From contig CAYGOF010000002.1 in NCBI GenBank assembly GCA_964351395.1, positions 186,001 through 250,000 on the forward strand: a DNA stretch of 64,000 bases. Direction: 5' to 3'. The DNA comes from Imperialibacter sp964351395. Its GTDB lineage: Bacteria > Bacteroidota > Bacteroidia > Cytophagales > Cyclobacteriaceae. Each line of letters begins with the position of its first letter. Positions within the stretch are counted from its first letter, which is position 1. Positions 9,070-18,120 of this stretch are shown one piece after another. The notes beneath the pieces are model-generated. The model worked only from the letters and a program-made list of their open reading frames with translations, was not told the origin of the DNA and did no database searches. The translations under genes were made by a program, and so were the position numbers.

Positions 9070-10077
9070 CTATTCATTGGATATTATTCTCAGAGCCTCC
9101 AACAATACATAATCAGTATCGTCGGGAGAACTTGGCAGCTGATTAAGAACAGTAACGTCGGGCACAAGGCCAATACCTTCATAGGTGTTGTTGTCGGGGT
9201 CTGCAGCTATCCAGCTGGATAGCCTGAATGTCCAACCATTAGGAAGTTCTCTCAAAATAGGGTTGCCTGAACCTCCGCCGGTGGTGTCTCCCACAATGGT
9301 TACATGGGGAAATAAACGCATCGCCAAAACAAATTCTTCGGCAGCACTAAAGGTCCGGTGGTCGGTGAGAACTACCACAGGTTTTAAAAACTGAACAGGT
9401 CCGGCAGGACTAACTGTTCTCTGGTCCCAATCTGAGAAATCACCATGCCCAGGTCCATTTTTGTATTTCACTTTCAGGTAAACTCTTTTTTTATCAGCAA
9501 AGCGACTGGCGATGGTTTGGCTTTTTGACGTGCTGCCACCACCATTTGACCTAACGTCGATAATGATGCCATCCTCATTTTCAAACCCTTCCAGGATATG
9601 ATCAATCTCCTCATAATCCTCAAGTTTATCGCCAAAAGTCTTGATGGATATATAGCCTACATTTGGGCGGATAACTTCGGAATATTCAATGGAATTGCCA
9701 ATGCGTTTAGTGTTGAAAAGGTAGCGATCTACATCTCTGGGGCCTGCCAAGTTAAGTCCCTCAGTATAATCGAAGATTGACACGCCGTACGGGCTAATTA
9801 CATTCACATGTCCATCTTTCAATTCGAGCGACATTCTGGCGAGCACCTGGAAAAATTCAGCATTGTTCCGAGCAAGCGAAACAAGCGGTCTATACACCTG
9901 GTAGAGCGAATCCCAATCAATTTTCTTCAGCTCAAAAAAAGAATAATTCCGATCAAATTCGGACCAAAATATTTCAAAATTATTTACGTAAGTATCCTGT
10001 GGCTCTTCTTCAAAAAAAGCCCTTTCGCAGCCAAGGCTTATCATAATCAACAAGCAACACGCAAGTATCCTCTTCAT
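9070..10077 (-). CDS. S41-family (tail-specific/CtpA-like) lipoprotein peptidase
   Basis: 335 residues. A lipoprotein signal MKRILACCLLIMISLGC ends at Cys17. An N-terminal helical region (residues 30-95) is followed by the S41 catalytic domain: IIIDVRSNGGGS at 171-182 and the nucleophile Ser244 in DHRTFSAAEEF, followed by VGDTTGGGSG and GLVPDVTV. No clear PDZ insert is seen, as in the shorter C-terminal-processing-like lipoproteins of Bacteroidota. Its ATG overlaps the stop of the upstream gene by 4 bases (ATGA), indicating translational coupling. Confidence 0.88.
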   Translation of the reverse strand: MKRILACCLLIMISLGCERAFFEEEPQDTYVNNFEIFWSEFDRNYSFFELKKIDWDSLYQVYRPLVSLARNNAEFFQVLARMSLELKDGHVNVISPYGVSIFDYTEGLNLAGPRDVDRYLFNTKRIGNSIEYSEVIRPNVGYISIKTFGDKLEDYEEIDHILEGFENEDGIIIDVRSNGGGSTSKSQTIASRFADKKRVYLKVKYKNGPGHGDFSDWDQRTVSPAGPVQFLKPVVVLTDHRTFSAAEEFVLAMRLFPHVTIVGDTTGGGSGNPILRELPNGWTFRLSSWIAADPDNNTYEGIGLVPDVTVLNQLPSSPDDTDYVLLEALRIISNE

Positions 10078-10862
10078 CGTCGGCTCCTGTTATAAATGAT
10101 GGAAAGAGTAATTTCCTGGTTGCCCATTTGAAAAGGATAACTACGTTCATACTCGAGATATCGCCATTTATACCCTATGGCCATCTCGAATGTTTCTCTG
10201 AGTGCTAGCTCATAGGTCACGAAGGAAGATATATCAATGAAATTGCCCACTGACACAAACCCTTTGGGTACCTGAGCAAACGACTGGAAACCTCTGATGG
10301 GATGATAATCTCGAGAGATAAGATAAGCCAAGGGTCCCCAGAACATGCCGGCAGTCAATCGGGTGCTACTGCCCATTTGCTTAACAAATCTTAACGCCAA
10401 CTCCGGTGCAGATACGATTTCGCCAGTAAATGGATCTTGTCCACCAACAATGCTATTAAAATCGTAGGTGCGCGACGAGGCTTGATTGATCCAATGAGCC
10501 CCTCCCTCGATCGAAAATCGCTTCCATTGGGATTTCGATAAATTAATAAAATAAGATAGGTCCAATGACGAGACAAAGGTTTTGACCTCAATACTGGAGT
10601 TAGCGCTTGCCAATGTTGCCCAGGCAAACGATGCGTTAATACCAAAAGCACTGTAGGCTTTTTGCTTTTGGTACGAAAGTCCGATAGGAATGCTGCCACC
10701 AGAGAAATTCCTGAACGACTCAAGTTCATCCCGAACTAAAAATGATTTGTATCCTAAAGAAATGCCGTACTTAAGTGAACTTGAGTCTGCTGACAGGTTC
10801 GCGAGAGAAGGCAATGTTCCAAGCAAAAAACTAAAAAAGAAGAAATAGCTCTGCTTGGTCAT
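10074..10862 (-). CDS. Exported barrel-like envelope protein, unknown function
   Basis: 262 residues from the chosen ATG at 10862, which gives a clean signal peptide (MTKQSYFFFFSFLLGTLPSLA). A longer reading to 11033 has only charged sequence without a signal before this Met. The mature part alternates aromatic and polar residues (KYGISLGYKSFLV, FVSSLDLSYFINLSK, RLTAGMFWGPLAYL) and ends EITLSIIYNRSRR, which resembles an outer-membrane beta-barrel but does not match a family I recognise. It is translationally coupled to the S41 peptidase lipoprotein (ATGA overlap), suggesting a joint envelope role. Confidence 0.65.
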   Translation of the reverse strand: MTKQSYFFFFSFLLGTLPSLANLSADSSSLKYGISLGYKSFLVRDELESFRNFSGGSIPIGLSYQKQKAYSAFGINASFAWATLASANSSIEVKTFVSSLDLSYFINLSKSQWKRFSIEGGAHWINQASSRTYDFNSIVGGQDPFTGEIVSAPELALRFVKQMGSSTRLTAGMFWGPLAYLISRDYHPIRGFQSFAQVPKGFVSVGNFIDISSFVTYELALRETFEMAIGYKWRYLEYERSYPFQMGNQEITLSIIYNRSRR

Positions 10863-11181
10863 AGCATGGCAGTATACATCAGGCTGATTGTATAATCGGT
10901 CATTGTTTTCATTCCTTCTCGAAAAACAGCAATCAAGGTTAATGCAATCTATTGGACTTACGACTACACGTAAGCTTATTCTTTTTGTTTTAACAGTAAT
11001 TAGCGACTCAATGTTTAAACCGCCCAAAGTCAAAGAACACCTATTCTTACCTTAGAAATACTATTGATTGTTGTCAACACCAACCATCACAAACCGTCAA
11101 ACTCCTCCTCTGTTATTCGCATAATCTAATTTTACAAACTAAATTGTCAGCATCAGTTTTCGTCACTCAAAATTAGCATTC
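10863..11181. other. Divergent intergenic region, no gene
   Basis: It separates the minus-strand barrel/S41 operon from the plus-strand M20 peptidase and must hold both promoters. No TAnnTTTG match was found on either strand. An imperfect 16-bp dyad (TTGTTGTCAACACCAA, 11068-11083) is the only operator-like sequence noticed. Confidence 0.4.
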
Positions 11182-12615
11182 GTGAAAAAAATTATACTTT
11201 TCATCGGAGCAACCGTGTTGCTCTTTGCGTTAATAGTACTTGTAAAGACGCTCACATTTTCAGTGGAAACCACTGAAGTAGCAGCAGTTACCCCAGTTGA
11301 AGTACCCGATGCCGCATTGGAGCGCTTTCAAAAAGCTATCCAATATAAAACGATCTCCTACGGGTATCCAGCCAATCCTGACTCCACAGAGTTTTACGGT
11401 TTCCACCGTTTTCTTGGAGAAGCCTTCCCGCTGATCGACAGTCTTTTGGATAAGAAGGTCATTGCCGGCTATAGCCTGCTGTACAAGTGGCAAGGCTCCG
11501 ATGCAGCTGCAAAACCAGTGATACTCATGTCGCACATGGACGTGGTGCCCGTAGATGAAGGCACTCTAGCAGATTGGGAGGCACCTCCATTTTCAGGCGA
11601 AATAAAAGACGGATACATTTATGGACGTGGAACGATGGACGATAAAGTAGGTGTGATGAGTATTTTAGAAGCAGTAGAAATGTCACTTAAGGCCGGCGTA
11701 AAGCCAAAGCGTACGATCTATCTGGCTTTTGGCCACGATGAAGAAGTAGGGGGTGAGCAAGGTGCAGGAGCCATTGGCAAGTATTTGGAGGAACAAGGTG
11801 TGAAAGCTGAGTTCGCAGTGGATGAAGGCGGTTATGTGGCCAATGGCATGGTACCGGGTATCAGCAAACCACTCGCAGTCATAAACGTAGCTGAAAAGGG
11901 GTATGTCTCTTTTGAACTTACTATCACGACTCCTGGTGGGCATTCTTCGATGCCCCCAAAGAACAATACCCTTGGGTCACTTGCGGCAGCTATTGTAAAA
12001 TTGGAGAGCAACCAATTTCCATATAAAATGACACCAACCATTCAGGAGCAGATCAACATTGTAGGTCCTGAAATGCCCTTTATCCAAAAAATGGCCTTTG
12101 CGAATACCTGGCTTTTTGGAGGTAAAATCCTGGAAGGGCTAAACGCCCACACCACTACGGCACCCACCATTATCAAAGGTGGAGTGAAAGACAATGTGAT
12201 CCCTACCAGCGCTACAGCTACAATGAATTTCAGGATTATGCCAGGAGAGTCGGTAGCGTCTGTAAAGGAACACGTGATTGAAACCGTTGCAGACGATAGA
12301 ATTACTGTCAATGAGTCGACCAATGTGAATGAACCATCAACCGTGTCTGACCACAACTCAGCATCCTATCGGCTAATTGCCAAAACCGTGAAGCAATTAA
12401 TGCCTGGCACGATCGTATCGCCTGGCCTTTTGGGTGGTGGCACTGACACCAAGCACTACCGAAACGTATCAGAAAATCAGTACCGTTTTTTCCCTATTCG
12501 TCTCTCGCCTGAGAATGCTACTGGATTTCATGGGATCAACGAACACCTGGCAGTTGACAACTACAAAGAAGTTGTGCAATTCTTCTACCAGCTGATTGGC
12601 AACATGAATGAGTAA
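11182..12615 (+). CDS. M20-family metallopeptidase (carboxypeptidase S-like)
   Basis: 477 residues. It begins at GTG (no ATG fits) with a hydrophobic anchor MKKIILFIGATVLLFALIVLV, so it is membrane-tethered or exported. The di-zinc site is clear: His118-x-Asp120 (SHMDVVP), Asp153 in GRGTMDDK, the catalytic Glu-Glu at 187-188 (GHDEEVGG), and a later His in GFHGINEHLAV. The dimerisation/lid domain lies around 230-370. The length and the VDEGG motif fit the long-chain carboxypeptidase S / Gly-X carboxypeptidase branch. It probably hydrolyses peptides or N-acyl amino acids in the envelope. It appears monocistronic. Confidence 0.9.
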   Translation: MKKIILFIGATVLLFALIVLVKTLTFSVETTEVAAVTPVEVPDAALERFQKAIQYKTISYGYPANPDSTEFYGFHRFLGEAFPLIDSLLDKKVIAGYSLLYKWQGSDAAAKPVILMSHMDVVPVDEGTLADWEAPPFSGEIKDGYIYGRGTMDDKVGVMSILEAVEMSLKAGVKPKRTIYLAFGHDEEVGGEQGAGAIGKYLEEQGVKAEFAVDEGGYVANGMVPGISKPLAVINVAEKGYVSFELTITTPGGHSSMPPKNNTLGSLAAAIVKLESNQFPYKMTPTIQEQINIVGPEMPFIQKMAFANTWLFGGKILEGLNAHTTTAPTIIKGGVKDNVIPTSATATMNFRIMPGESVASVKEHVIETVADDRITVNESTNVNEPSTVSDHNSASYRLIAKTVKQLMPGTIVSPGLLGGGTDTKHYRNVSENQYRFFPIRLSPENATGFHGINEHLAVDNYKEVVQFFYQLIGNMNE

Positions 12616-12815
12616 GGCAAGGTTTTTCAACGGTTTGATTAACATCAATATTGGTCCTATTAACCCCTAATAAGAGTTGCATACGCTGTATCAAATAGAA
12701 CAAAGTAATGCCGAAAACGAAGAATTTAGGCACTTTGAAATACCTTAGTTCATTGACTTGGGCATTCTCCGGAATAACATGGTAACTACATTGAATTGTC
12801 GAAAAAAAACTCCAA

Positions 12816-14612
12816 ATGAAAATACTTACTACTCTGGTTTTGGTTCTGCTGGCAGTGCAACTGCAGGCGCAGACCTACAATACTTATGACATCTCATTCG
12901 AAAATCGTGTACATCACGAGGCCAGGGTAAAAGCAACATTTGAAAACCTAGAAAACAAAATACTTGAGGTGCGTATGAGCCGCAGTTCTCCAGGCAGATA
13001 TGCCTTGCATGAGTTTGCCAAAAATGTATATGCTGTAAAAGCTACCGACAGCAAGGGCAAACCACTGCCAGTTACCCGTCCTAATCCTCATCAATGGAAC
13101 GTTTCAGGTCATGATGGAACGGTGATTTTTGAGTATACGCTCTTCGCCAATCGCGCAGGAGGAACCTATTCTGGAGTCGATGAAACACATGCGCATTTGA
13201 ATATTCCCGCTACTTTTGTCTGGGCTAGAGGCGTGACGCAAAGACCAGTAAAGGTAAAATTTAATATCCCCGCAGGGTCAAATTGGAAAGCAGCAACCCA
13301 ACTGAGAGACCTGGGAGATAATACCTACGAGGCCAAAGACACCTACTATTTCATGGATAGCCCTGTGGAAGTAGCAGACTTTCACCTTCGAGAAAGAATG
13401 CTGGATGGACAAAATATCCGATTGGCCTTGCACACGCCTGCCACAGATGCCGAGGTAGACACATATTTCGAAGAAGTCATGAAAATAGTAGCACAACAAA
13501 AGGCTGTTTTCGGCGAGCTGCCTTCCTACGACTATGGTGAATATACTTTTCTTTCCTGCTATGTACCCAATGCCAGTGGTGATGGCATGGAACACAGAAA
13601 CTCTACCTTTGTAGTGTCAGGCAAGCCTTTGGACACGCCCCTTGGAAATACGTCGATGGGGACCATTTCTCATGAATTTTTTCACTCATGGAATGTTGAG
13701 CGGATCCGCCCCACCTCACTGGAACCATTCAATTTTGAAGATGCCAATATGAGCGGTGAGCTTTGGTTTGCGGAAGGATTCACTAGCTACTACACCAATC
13801 TTTTCAGAGCAAGATCGGGCAACATCACTCCCGAAGAATACATCAATGGCCTGGGTGGATCAGTAAGTTATGTCATTAATGCGCCGGGTAGACAGTACTT
13901 CAATCCAATAGAGATGAGTTACAGAGCGCCGTTCGTCGACGCAGCAGCATCTATCGACCCAAACAATAATGTCAATATTTTCATTTCTTACTATACCTAT
14001 GGTTCGGTCATCGGGTTGGCCCTTGATATGTCGTTAAGAACAATGGACAATGGATTGAACCTCGACGACTATATGAAACATGTATGGCAAACTCACGGTA
14101 AAACAGAGATTCCCTACAGCGTGCGTGACCTCCAGGCCCGCCTGGCCGAGTACGCAGGCAAAACCTTTGCAACCAATTTCTTTAGTCAGTTTATCTTCAA
14201 AAGTGAAATGCCTGACTTTGTAAGTTTATTCAACAAAATGGGGGTACTATTTGAGAACCCTAACCCTAAGGGCCCAACGCTTGAAGCATCTATTGAGCTA
14301 AACAACGGTGCTGGAAAACTAATACAAAGCCCTACCATTGGTAGTCCTGTATATGAGGCAGGTATCGAAAAAGAAGACAATATTCTTAAGATAAATGGCC
14401 GGCTGATGAGCGCTTTCAAGGGAAAAAGCGTGGACGAAATGATCGCCAATAAAAAGCCAGGAGATGTGATCGATATTGAAATTGAGCGCTGGGGAACCAA
14501 AATGGTAAAAAAAGTGACTATCGCACCCAATCGCAATATGAGCACCAGCATGGACGCCAATGCAGATTTGGCAGCTAAAAAACGAAGGGAAGAGTGGCTG
14601 AATAAAAGATAA
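12816..14612 (+). CDS. M61-family glycyl-aminopeptidase-like metalloprotease with PDZ domain
   Basis: 598 residues with a signal peptide ending LQAQ (about residue 19). The zinc motif is HEFFH at 286-290, inside the family hallmark ISHEFFHSWNVERIRP, with a third ligand Glu320 in ELWFAEGFTSYYTN. The N-terminal 200 residues are the beta-rich M61 domain, and a PDZ domain occupies about 490-575 (GSPVYEAGIEKEDNILKINGR). A basic tail (AAKKRREEWLNKR) closes the protein. Likely a periplasmic aminopeptidase or quality-control protease. Confidence 0.92.
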   Translation: MKILTTLVLVLLAVQLQAQTYNTYDISFENRVHHEARVKATFENLENKILEVRMSRSSPGRYALHEFAKNVYAVKATDSKGKPLPVTRPNPHQWNVSGHDGTVIFEYTLFANRAGGTYSGVDETHAHLNIPATFVWARGVTQRPVKVKFNIPAGSNWKAATQLRDLGDNTYEAKDTYYFMDSPVEVADFHLRERMLDGQNIRLALHTPATDAEVDTYFEEVMKIVAQQKAVFGELPSYDYGEYTFLSCYVPNASGDGMEHRNSTFVVSGKPLDTPLGNTSMGTISHEFFHSWNVERIRPTSLEPFNFEDANMSGELWFAEGFTSYYTNLFRARSGNITPEEYINGLGGSVSYVINAPGRQYFNPIEMSYRAPFVDAAASIDPNNNVNIFISYYTYGSVIGLALDMSLRTMDNGLNLDDYMKHVWQTHGKTEIPYSVRDLQARLAEYAGKTFATNFFSQFIFKSEMPDFVSLFNKMGVLFENPNPKGPTLEASIELNNGAGKLIQSPTIGSPVYEAGIEKEDNILKINGRLMSAFKGKSVDEMIANKKPGDVIDIEIERWGTKMVKKVTIAPNRNMSTSMDANADLAAKKRREEWLNKR

Positions 14613-14724
14613 ATTTCAGGTGTTGCCAAAAGATAAAGGCCCGGCAGCAGGAAATTCCAGACGGGTTTTCTGCTGGGCACACTGAACTTCCAGCCCAGAC
14701 AGGTAACTAAAAACAGAAGTCAAA

Positions 14725-15414
14725 ATGAAAAAAATTGTTGTCCTTACCGGTGCCGGAATCAGTGCCGAAAGTGGTCTAAAAACCTTCAGGGATGCAGGTG
14801 GACTTTGGGAAGGGCACGATGTAATGGAAGTGGCTTCGATTGATGGCTGGAGAAAAAACAGGCAGTTGGTCCTCGATTTCTACAACATGCGCCGTAAGCA
14901 GGCACTAGAAGCCAAACCTAATCCTGGTCATTTCGCATTGGCGGAACTGGAGAAAGACTACCAGGTAGTGATCGTTACCCAAAATGTGGACAGGCTTCAT
15001 GAGATGGCAGGTTCTACCAATGTCATTCATCTCCACGGACAACTTTTTCAATCTAGAAGCTCCCTGGACGAAAACCTGGTCTATGAAATGGATGGTTGGG
15101 AGTTGAATATAGGAGACAAATGCGAAAAAGGCTCACAACTAAGACCCAATATTGTGTGGTTTGGTGAAATGGTGCCTTTGATTGAAAAAGCGGCAGATGA
15201 AGTAGCGTCGGCAGATATTTTTATGGTGGTGGGCACTTCACTAGTGGTGTACCCGGCAGCAAGCTTATTGCACTACGCCGCCGACCATATCCCGAAATTT
15301 GTCATTGACCCAAACCTGCCCGACTTACCAAAGCTTACTAACTTCCACTTGTACGAAGAACTTGCCAGCACAGGTGTAGCAAAAGCCGCCGCAAAAATCA
15401 GGGAAGAGTTTTAG
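14725..15414 (+). CDS. Sir2-family NAD-dependent protein deacylase (SIRT5-like class, degenerate zinc site)
   Basis: 229 residues. NAD-binding GAGISAESGLKTFRD (10-23) and TQNVDRLHEMAG (85-96) are intact, and the catalytic His is in IHLHGQLF. Tyr53-x-x-Arg56 (DFYNMRR) is the pair that confers desuccinylase/demalonylase activity in SIRT5 and CobB. The usual zinc ribbon with four Cys is missing: the insert between HLHG and LRPNIVWFGE holds a single Cys (133). So this is a compact sirtuin without a standard zinc site. It removes acyl groups from protein Lys with NAD+ in the cytoplasm. The next gene starts 56 bases on. Confidence 0.9.
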   Translation: MKKIVVLTGAGISAESGLKTFRDAGGLWEGHDVMEVASIDGWRKNRQLVLDFYNMRRKQALEAKPNPGHFALAELEKDYQVVIVTQNVDRLHEMAGSTNVIHLHGQLFQSRSSLDENLVYEMDGWELNIGDKCEKGSQLRPNIVWFGEMVPLIEKAADEVASADIFMVVGTSLVVYPAASLLHYAADHIPKFVIDPNLPDLPKLTNFHLYEELASTGVAKAAAKIREEF

Positions 15415-15470
15415 GAAACATTGAACCTTTTAGCGTTTACTTTTGATTGAATGTGTAGACATTTAATTCA

Positions 15471-16115
15471 ATGAAGAAAGAAACCATCATTTATATTTTC
15501 GATCCCTTGTGCGGCTGGTGCTACGGCTTTAGCGGCACCATCGTGGATTTATTCAATAAAAGAAAAGAGGAATTTAACTTCGAAGTAGTTGTTGGGGGAA
15601 TGATTACCGACAGTCGTATCGCCCCGTTTTCCACCATGCATGGTTATATTTCAGGTGCCTACAAAAGAGTGGAAGAAATGACAGGCGCCAAATTTGGTGC
15701 GCCTTATTTGAATGAGCTGTTGCCTTCAGAGACCTTGATGAACTCCGAGCCCCCTTCACGGGCATTGGTGACGTTCAGAAGCTTTCTGCCCGATCAGGTG
15801 GTGCCATTTGCCCATGCACTTCAGAAGAAGCAATATCTTGAAGGCAAAGATTTCAGCGACAGTGCAGTTTATGAGGAATTAGCGACTGAATTTGGACTAG
15901 ACCCTAAAGCCTTCATTGAAAAGTTTGAGTCGGAGGAAATGAAATACGAAACCTCGCAGGACTTTCAGTGGAGCAATGCTGCAGGCGTGAAAGGTTTTCC
16001 TACCGTAGTACTAAAAAACGATCAGGGTTATTACCTCGTTTCAAATGGGTTCCGGCCTTTGGACGAAGTGGAGAAGGTGATTGAAACCATTCAAGGCATG
16101 GCGAAAGAGGCTTAG
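15471..16115 (+). CDS. DsbA-family (FrnE-like) protein
   Basis: 214 residues with a thioredoxin-like fold split by a helical insert. The redox motif Cys-Gly-Trp-Cys sits in IFDPLCGWCYGFSG near residue 17, and the cis-Pro region is GVKGFPTVVL near the C-terminus. There is no signal peptide, so it is a cytoplasmic member like FrnE rather than a periplasmic DsbA. It probably acts as a dithiol oxidoreductase or isomerase. Lies 56 bases after the sirtuin gene on the same strand and may share its transcript. Confidence 0.85.
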   Translation: MKKETIIYIFDPLCGWCYGFSGTIVDLFNKRKEEFNFEVVVGGMITDSRIAPFSTMHGYISGAYKRVEEMTGAKFGAPYLNELLPSETLMNSEPPSRALVTFRSFLPDQVVPFAHALQKKQYLEGKDFSDSAVYEELATEFGLDPKAFIEKFESEEMKYETSQDFQWSNAAGVKGFPTVVLKNDQGYYLVSNGFRPLDEVEKVIETIQGMAKEA

Positions 16116-16225
16116 ATATTGATGGCAAAAACTGGAGAAAGTTATATTTCAAATCGTCTTTATCCTTACTTCAATTTGTGATCAATCTCCTACTTCAGAA
16201 GAGGTAAATGCCTGGTTATTATAGA

Positions 16226-16498
16226 CTAAATAATAGCATCATCGATATCATCATAAGCATGTATAATTCTGTTTCTCATGCTTATAATTTGATGAGCGTG
16301 ATTTATCTCGTTGTCGCCTGATTCCTTCAAAAATTTATTGACCGCTTCGCCAATAATTCCGAGATGACGCTCGACCGCCACCCTTGTCCTTGTATCTTTT
16401 TCATAAGCAGCAAAGGTGGCAACATCTGCCGTGAACTGTTCGATAAGAAGGATCGATTGATAAATATCAGATAAGAACTTTTTCTCTCTCTCGGTCAT
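16226..16498 (-). CDS. hepT: HepT-like HEPN ribonuclease toxin
   Basis: 90 residues from the preferred ATG at 16498, preceded by a purine-rich AAAGAAG; a longer start at 16522 is possible. The HEPN catalytic motif R-x4-H-x-Y is present as RNRIIHAY near the C-terminus, with the family's N-terminal helix (TEREKKFLSDIYQSILLIEQF) and GIIGEAVNKFL. It overlaps the upstream mntA by about 30 bases. In this family the HEPN protein is an RNase or tRNA-acting toxin, neutralised by the partner's AMP-transferring activity. Confidence 0.85.
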   Translation of the reverse strand: MTEREKKFLSDIYQSILLIEQFTADVATFAAYEKDTRTRVAVERHLGIIGEAVNKFLKESGDNEINHAHQIISMRNRIIHAYDDIDDAII

Positions 16499-16802
16499 AT
16501 ACGAGCTTCTTTGTCCGATCAATATTGGCTTTGAGATAGGGATTTCGAATCGAATTCTCAGTTAGCAGGTCTACCCTTCTTTTAAAGAAGGCCTCCAACT
16601 TATCCCAAAGCGAAAGTAATGCATCGCCCCGATCAGCCGGGTCCATAACATCAAGAGAAACGACAATATCAATATCACTTTTTAGAGGGTCAAATTTGTC
16701 GGTAACAGACGAGCCGAAAGCATAGATTTTTATAACATTATGCGCTGTGCACAACTCAATAAATTCTGTTTCCCTTTCTTTTATTAAGGATGATATATCC
16801 AT
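16467..16802 (-). CDS. mntA: MntA-like nucleotidyltransferase antitoxin
   Basis: 111 residues from the ATG at 16802 (an upstream TTG at 16808 is less likely). The minimal nucleotidyltransferase motif is GSS followed by SDIDIVV, that is GSx(10)DxD, the catalytic metal site that AMPylates HepT. Further on come FKRRVDLLTENSIRNPYL, typical of the MntA group. It is upstream of and overlaps hepT, the normal order of this toxin-antitoxin type. A TATATTTG box ends 3 bases before the ATG. Confidence 0.87.
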   Translation of the reverse strand: MDISSLIKERETEFIELCTAHNVIKIYAFGSSVTDKFDPLKSDIDIVVSLDVMDPADRGDALLSLWDKLEAFFKRRVDLLTENSIRNPYLKANIDRTKKLVYDREREKVLI

Positions 16803-16805
16803 AGT

Positions 16806-16813
16806 CAAATATA
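16806..16813 (-). promoter_or_regulatory. Candidate -7 promoter element TATATTTG for mntA-hepT
   Basis: Exact match to the Bacteroidota -7 consensus TAnnTTTG on the minus strand, ending 3 bases before the mntA ATG. If used, the transcript would be essentially leaderless. No -33 TTG at ideal spacing was seen. Confidence 0.3.
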
Positions 16814-16873
16814 CTTAAAAATTCCTTTGTTGTGAATGAATGAGATTTGTTATGAATCGCCAACTCCTACCTC

Positions 16874-16895
16874 AGGTCTGTCCTCCGACAGGCCT
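16874..16895. repeat. Short palindrome with CTGTC-N4-GACAG core
   Basis: A 9-bp stem with one G-T pair and loop CTCC, sharing its core with the two palindromes at 2670-2740. It lies between the divergent mntA and Gfo/Idh genes. No U-tract follows. Confidence 0.5.
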
Positions 16896-16960
16896 TAATA
16901 TCCAGCTCCTTATATAAAACCTCCATTGCCCACCCCCTTTTTCTTTCCTACCTTCGGTGC

Positions 16961-18022
16961 ATGGCAAACAACCCACTTAACGTTGGACTGATCGGCTTTG
17001 GCATCGCCGGACAGGTATTCCACGCACCTATCATCGTGAGTGTTCCCGGTCTGCACCTTTACAAAATCCGAGAGTCGAGGCCTGGCAATATCGCTCTGGC
17101 CAACGAACGCTTCCCAAAAGCCAAAGTTGTTGCAGAAGTGGACGATCTGTTCTCAGATCCAGCCATCGACCTGATCATTGTGGCTACTTCTAATACCTCG
17201 CATTTTGACCTGACCAAAAGAGCACTCGAAGCCGGCAAACACGTATTGGTGGAAAAGCCATTTACCATTACTTCTTCAGATGCCAATGAGCTAATTGCGA
17301 TTGCCAAAAAGCATAACCGCATCCTCACAGTCCATCACAATCGTCGTTTTGATGGAGACTTCAACACCATCCGAAAAGTGATCAAAGAAGGACTATTGGG
17401 CGCCATCGTAGAAATGGAAATCCACTACGATAGGTTCCGAAACTACCTCAAACCTAACGCCTGGCGGGAAGAAGACTTGCCTGGCTCCGGCATCCTTTAC
17501 GACCTGGGTTCACACCTTATCGATCAGGCATTGACACTTTTTGGTATGCCCAAAGAAGTATCGGCTTTTACAGCGCACCAAAGAGGAGGCTCCAAAGCAG
17601 TCGACAATTTCGAGGTGATCCTTCATTACCCTGCTCTCAAAGTAACGCTGAAGGCTGGCATGCTGGTTCGGGAACCTGGCTACCGTTTTGCGATATACGG
17701 AGATCAGGGCACCTTCGTGAAAAGCGGTATCGACGTACAGGAAGAGGCGCTCAAAGCCGGGAAAATACCGGCTGAGACGCCCAATTGGGGAGTGGAGCCA
17801 GAGGCGATATGGGGCAAAGTGAACACTACCTACAAAGGCATGCATATGGTGGCCAACATCGAATCTGAAGTGGGCGACTATCCAGGTCTGCACGCCAACG
17901 TTCGTGACGCCATCAACGGTACAGGGAGCTTGGAAATCACGGCAGAGCAATCGAGAGATGTCATCCGCATCATCGAATTGGCCATTCAAAGTGCCGCTGA
18001 GAAAAAAACGGTGACGGTATAG
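16961..18022 (+). CDS. Gfo/Idh/MocA family oxidoreductase (YhhX/YdgJ-like)
   Basis: 353 residues, cytoplasmic. The NAD(P) motif GFGIAGQVFHAP (12-23) and EKPF (98-101) are the diagnostic parts, followed by HNRRFDGDFNTIRKVI, GILYDLGSHLIDQAL and an insertion HYDRFRNYLKPNAWRE seen in the YhhX/YdgJ/GfoD-like branch. This branch includes NADP-dependent scyllo-inositol dehydrogenases; the substrate here is not known. The gene seems monocistronic. Two imperfect 41-bp repeats and a terminator follow. Confidence 0.9.
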   Translation: MANNPLNVGLIGFGIAGQVFHAPIIVSVPGLHLYKIRESRPGNIALANERFPKAKVVAEVDDLFSDPAIDLIIVATSNTSHFDLTKRALEAGKHVLVEKPFTITSSDANELIAIAKKHNRILTVHHNRRFDGDFNTIRKVIKEGLLGAIVEMEIHYDRFRNYLKPNAWREEDLPGSGILYDLGSHLIDQALTLFGMPKEVSAFTAHQRGGSKAVDNFEVILHYPALKVTLKAGMLVREPGYRFAIYGDQGTFVKSGIDVQEEALKAGKIPAETPNWGVEPEAIWGKVNTTYKGMHMVANIESEVGDYPGLHANVRDAINGTGSLEITAEQSRDVIRIIELAIQSAAEKKTVTV

Positions 18023-18030
18023 CTGAAGTT

Positions 18031-18120
18031 GTTGGCTGTGTTTCACAGCTAATTCCCAAGACTGTTAAAAACTGCTGTTGGTGGCTGCGTCTCACAGCCT
18101 ATTTCCACGAATGTTAAAAA
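18031..18120 (+). repeat. Two imperfect 41-bp direct repeats
   Basis: Copies at 18031-18071 and 18080-18120 match at 33 of 41 positions. Each carries a small hairpin (GGCTGTG...CACAGC; GGCTGCG...CACAGCC) and ends GTTAAAAA. They sit directly after the Gfo/Idh stop codon. Confidence 0.65.
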
